Source: Firmicutes bacterium UBA4882
GTDB lineage: Bacteria; Bacillota; UBA4882
DNA: 5,872 nucleotides
NCBI GenBank assembly: GCA_002399265.1
Contig: DHDG01000040.1
Coordinates: 2,255 to 8,126 of the forward strand
Direction of reading: 5' to 3'
The notes under the pieces are model-generated. The model was not told the DNA's origin and ran no database searches. It saw only the letters and a list, made by a program, of their open reading frames with translations. Positions 5,436 through 5,872 of the stretch are shown here, piece after piece (position 1 is the first letter of the stretch; the number at the start of each line of letters is the position of its first letter). A program made the position numbers and the translations under genes.

Positions 5436-5471
5436 AAAAAGCCGCTATGAAGGCTTCATGCCTCATAGCGG
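5436..5471 (-). terminator. Hairpin terminator upstream of the dehydrogenase operon
   Basis: CCGCTATG (5442-5449) pairs with CATAGCGG (5464-5471), continued after one bulged A by AGGC/GCCT around a 5-nt loop. Five T residues follow on the minus strand (5440-5436). It shares a 23-bp identical run (5436-5458) with the terminator at 3971-3993. It may end an upstream transcript. Being only 38 bp before the dehydrogenase start, it could alternatively sit in that operon's leader and attenuate it. Confidence 0.75.
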
Positions 5472-5872
5472 TTCCCATGCATCCAATCCAAGAATTCACT
5501 ACCCATTTATATATCATAATGCGAGTGAGGGTTTTTTTCTGGTCTTTCCCTGCTTTTTGAGGGCAAGGCGATGAGCGCTCTTAAATGGCGCAAATCCCCA
5601 TTTCCCGCATGAAGCGCTGAGCTTTTGCCCGCCCGGCGCACCACCTTTTCCGCGATGCCAGGATTTTGCACTTTGCCTGACATTGGCCGGTTGCGGCAAC
5701 AAACAATGCAATCTGACCGTTATAATCGATCCGGTCGATGCGGGAGCAGTGGATCAAGTGATCCTACCGCTGGCGAAGCTCTTCACATCCGGCGATACGG
5801 TGCGGCTGACCGCCGTACGTGGAACTCTCGCATCCAGAAATTCTTGGCTGATGGGAGCTTCCTGGCTAAGTG
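5472..5872. other. Stretch with no supported gene; two plus frames open to the edge
   Basis: No gene here has a start codon with a ribosome binding site. The minus-strand frame ending at 5514 begins with a TTG lacking any such site and its translation looks random. On the plus strand one frame is open from 5575 to the end; its later part reads NLTVIIDPVDAGAVDQVILP and LAKLFTSGDTVRLTAVRG, which looks protein-like, yet no start fits. A second plus frame opens with an ATG at 5706, also without a binding site. A T7 run is present at 5531-5537, and GAGCGCTC is a perfect palindrome at 5573-5580. It may be intergenic or repeat-derived DNA leading into a gene beyond the window. Confidence 0.4.

Noticed and set aside
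5472..5560. Promoter for the dehydrogenase operon (TTGGAT-18-TATGAG or TATAAA-like boxes)
   Set aside because: The first pair has a poor -35 box and overlaps the hairpin; no matching -35 exists for the TATAAA. Not supported.
4907..5560. Plus-strand 217-codon open frame opposite the dehydrogenase
   Set aside because: Antisense shadow of an SDR gene with an intact catalytic motif; no family features of its own.
5514..5711. Minus-strand 65-codon open frame before the upstream hairpin
   Set aside because: TTG start without a ribosome binding site, low-complexity basic composition, and no recognisable domain.
5561..5872. Group II intron, riboswitch or lipoprotein gene at the right end (an LTLAGC lipobox-like string occurs)
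   Set aside because: No start codon or basic n-region precedes the LAGC string, and no diagnostic intron or riboswitch motifs are visible.

Overview
The window looks like chromosomal DNA of a Gram-positive-type anaerobe (Bacillota, perhaps Clostridia or Negativicutes). This is an inference from strong GGAGG-type ribosome binding sites, frequent TTG starts (three of seven genes), compact intrinsic terminators, and the families present: an ECF transporter S component, a HutC-type GntR regulator, and a DUF4163/DUF3298 envelope protein. I see no rRNA, tRNA, CRISPR array, transposase or phage gene.

Layout. At the left, on the minus strand, a GntR/UTRA regulator (852-1580) is followed by a small membrane protein of the ECF S-component type (82-735). 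The regulator has a very good promoter with repeated operator-like sequence. A hairpin and U-tract separate the two genes, and a second terminator closes the unit. About 260 bp of non-coding DNA then leads to a plus-strand gene for an anchored extracytoplasmic DUF4163/DUF3298 protein (1842-2624). It converges on a minus-strand pair: a pyridoxamine 5'-phosphate oxidase-fold protein (3444-3881) followed by an AlkZ-related winged-helix protein (2665-3372). The pair is headed by a promoter lying wholly inside a long inverted repeat (3917-3946).

Next comes a tight minus-strand operon: a short-chain dehydrogenase (4549-5397) and, 14 bp later, a stand-alone GyrI/AraC-type effector-binding protein (4046-4534). 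By eye it is more AT-rich than its surroundings, and near-identical hairpin terminators lie on both sides of it. The last ~400 bp hold no gene I can support, although two plus-strand frames stay open to the window edge.

How the genes work together. The regulator probably controls its own transcript and, by read-through, the transporter. The reductase and the ligand-binding protein are probably co-expressed for handling a small organic molecule. The flavin-fold/AlkZ-related pair is likely co-transcribed under one repressor that is not encoded next to it. Nothing here amounts to a clear new multi-gene system. The most noteworthy signals are the symmetric promoter/operator at 3917-3946, the twin hairpins around the reductase operon, and the terminator between regulator and transporter.
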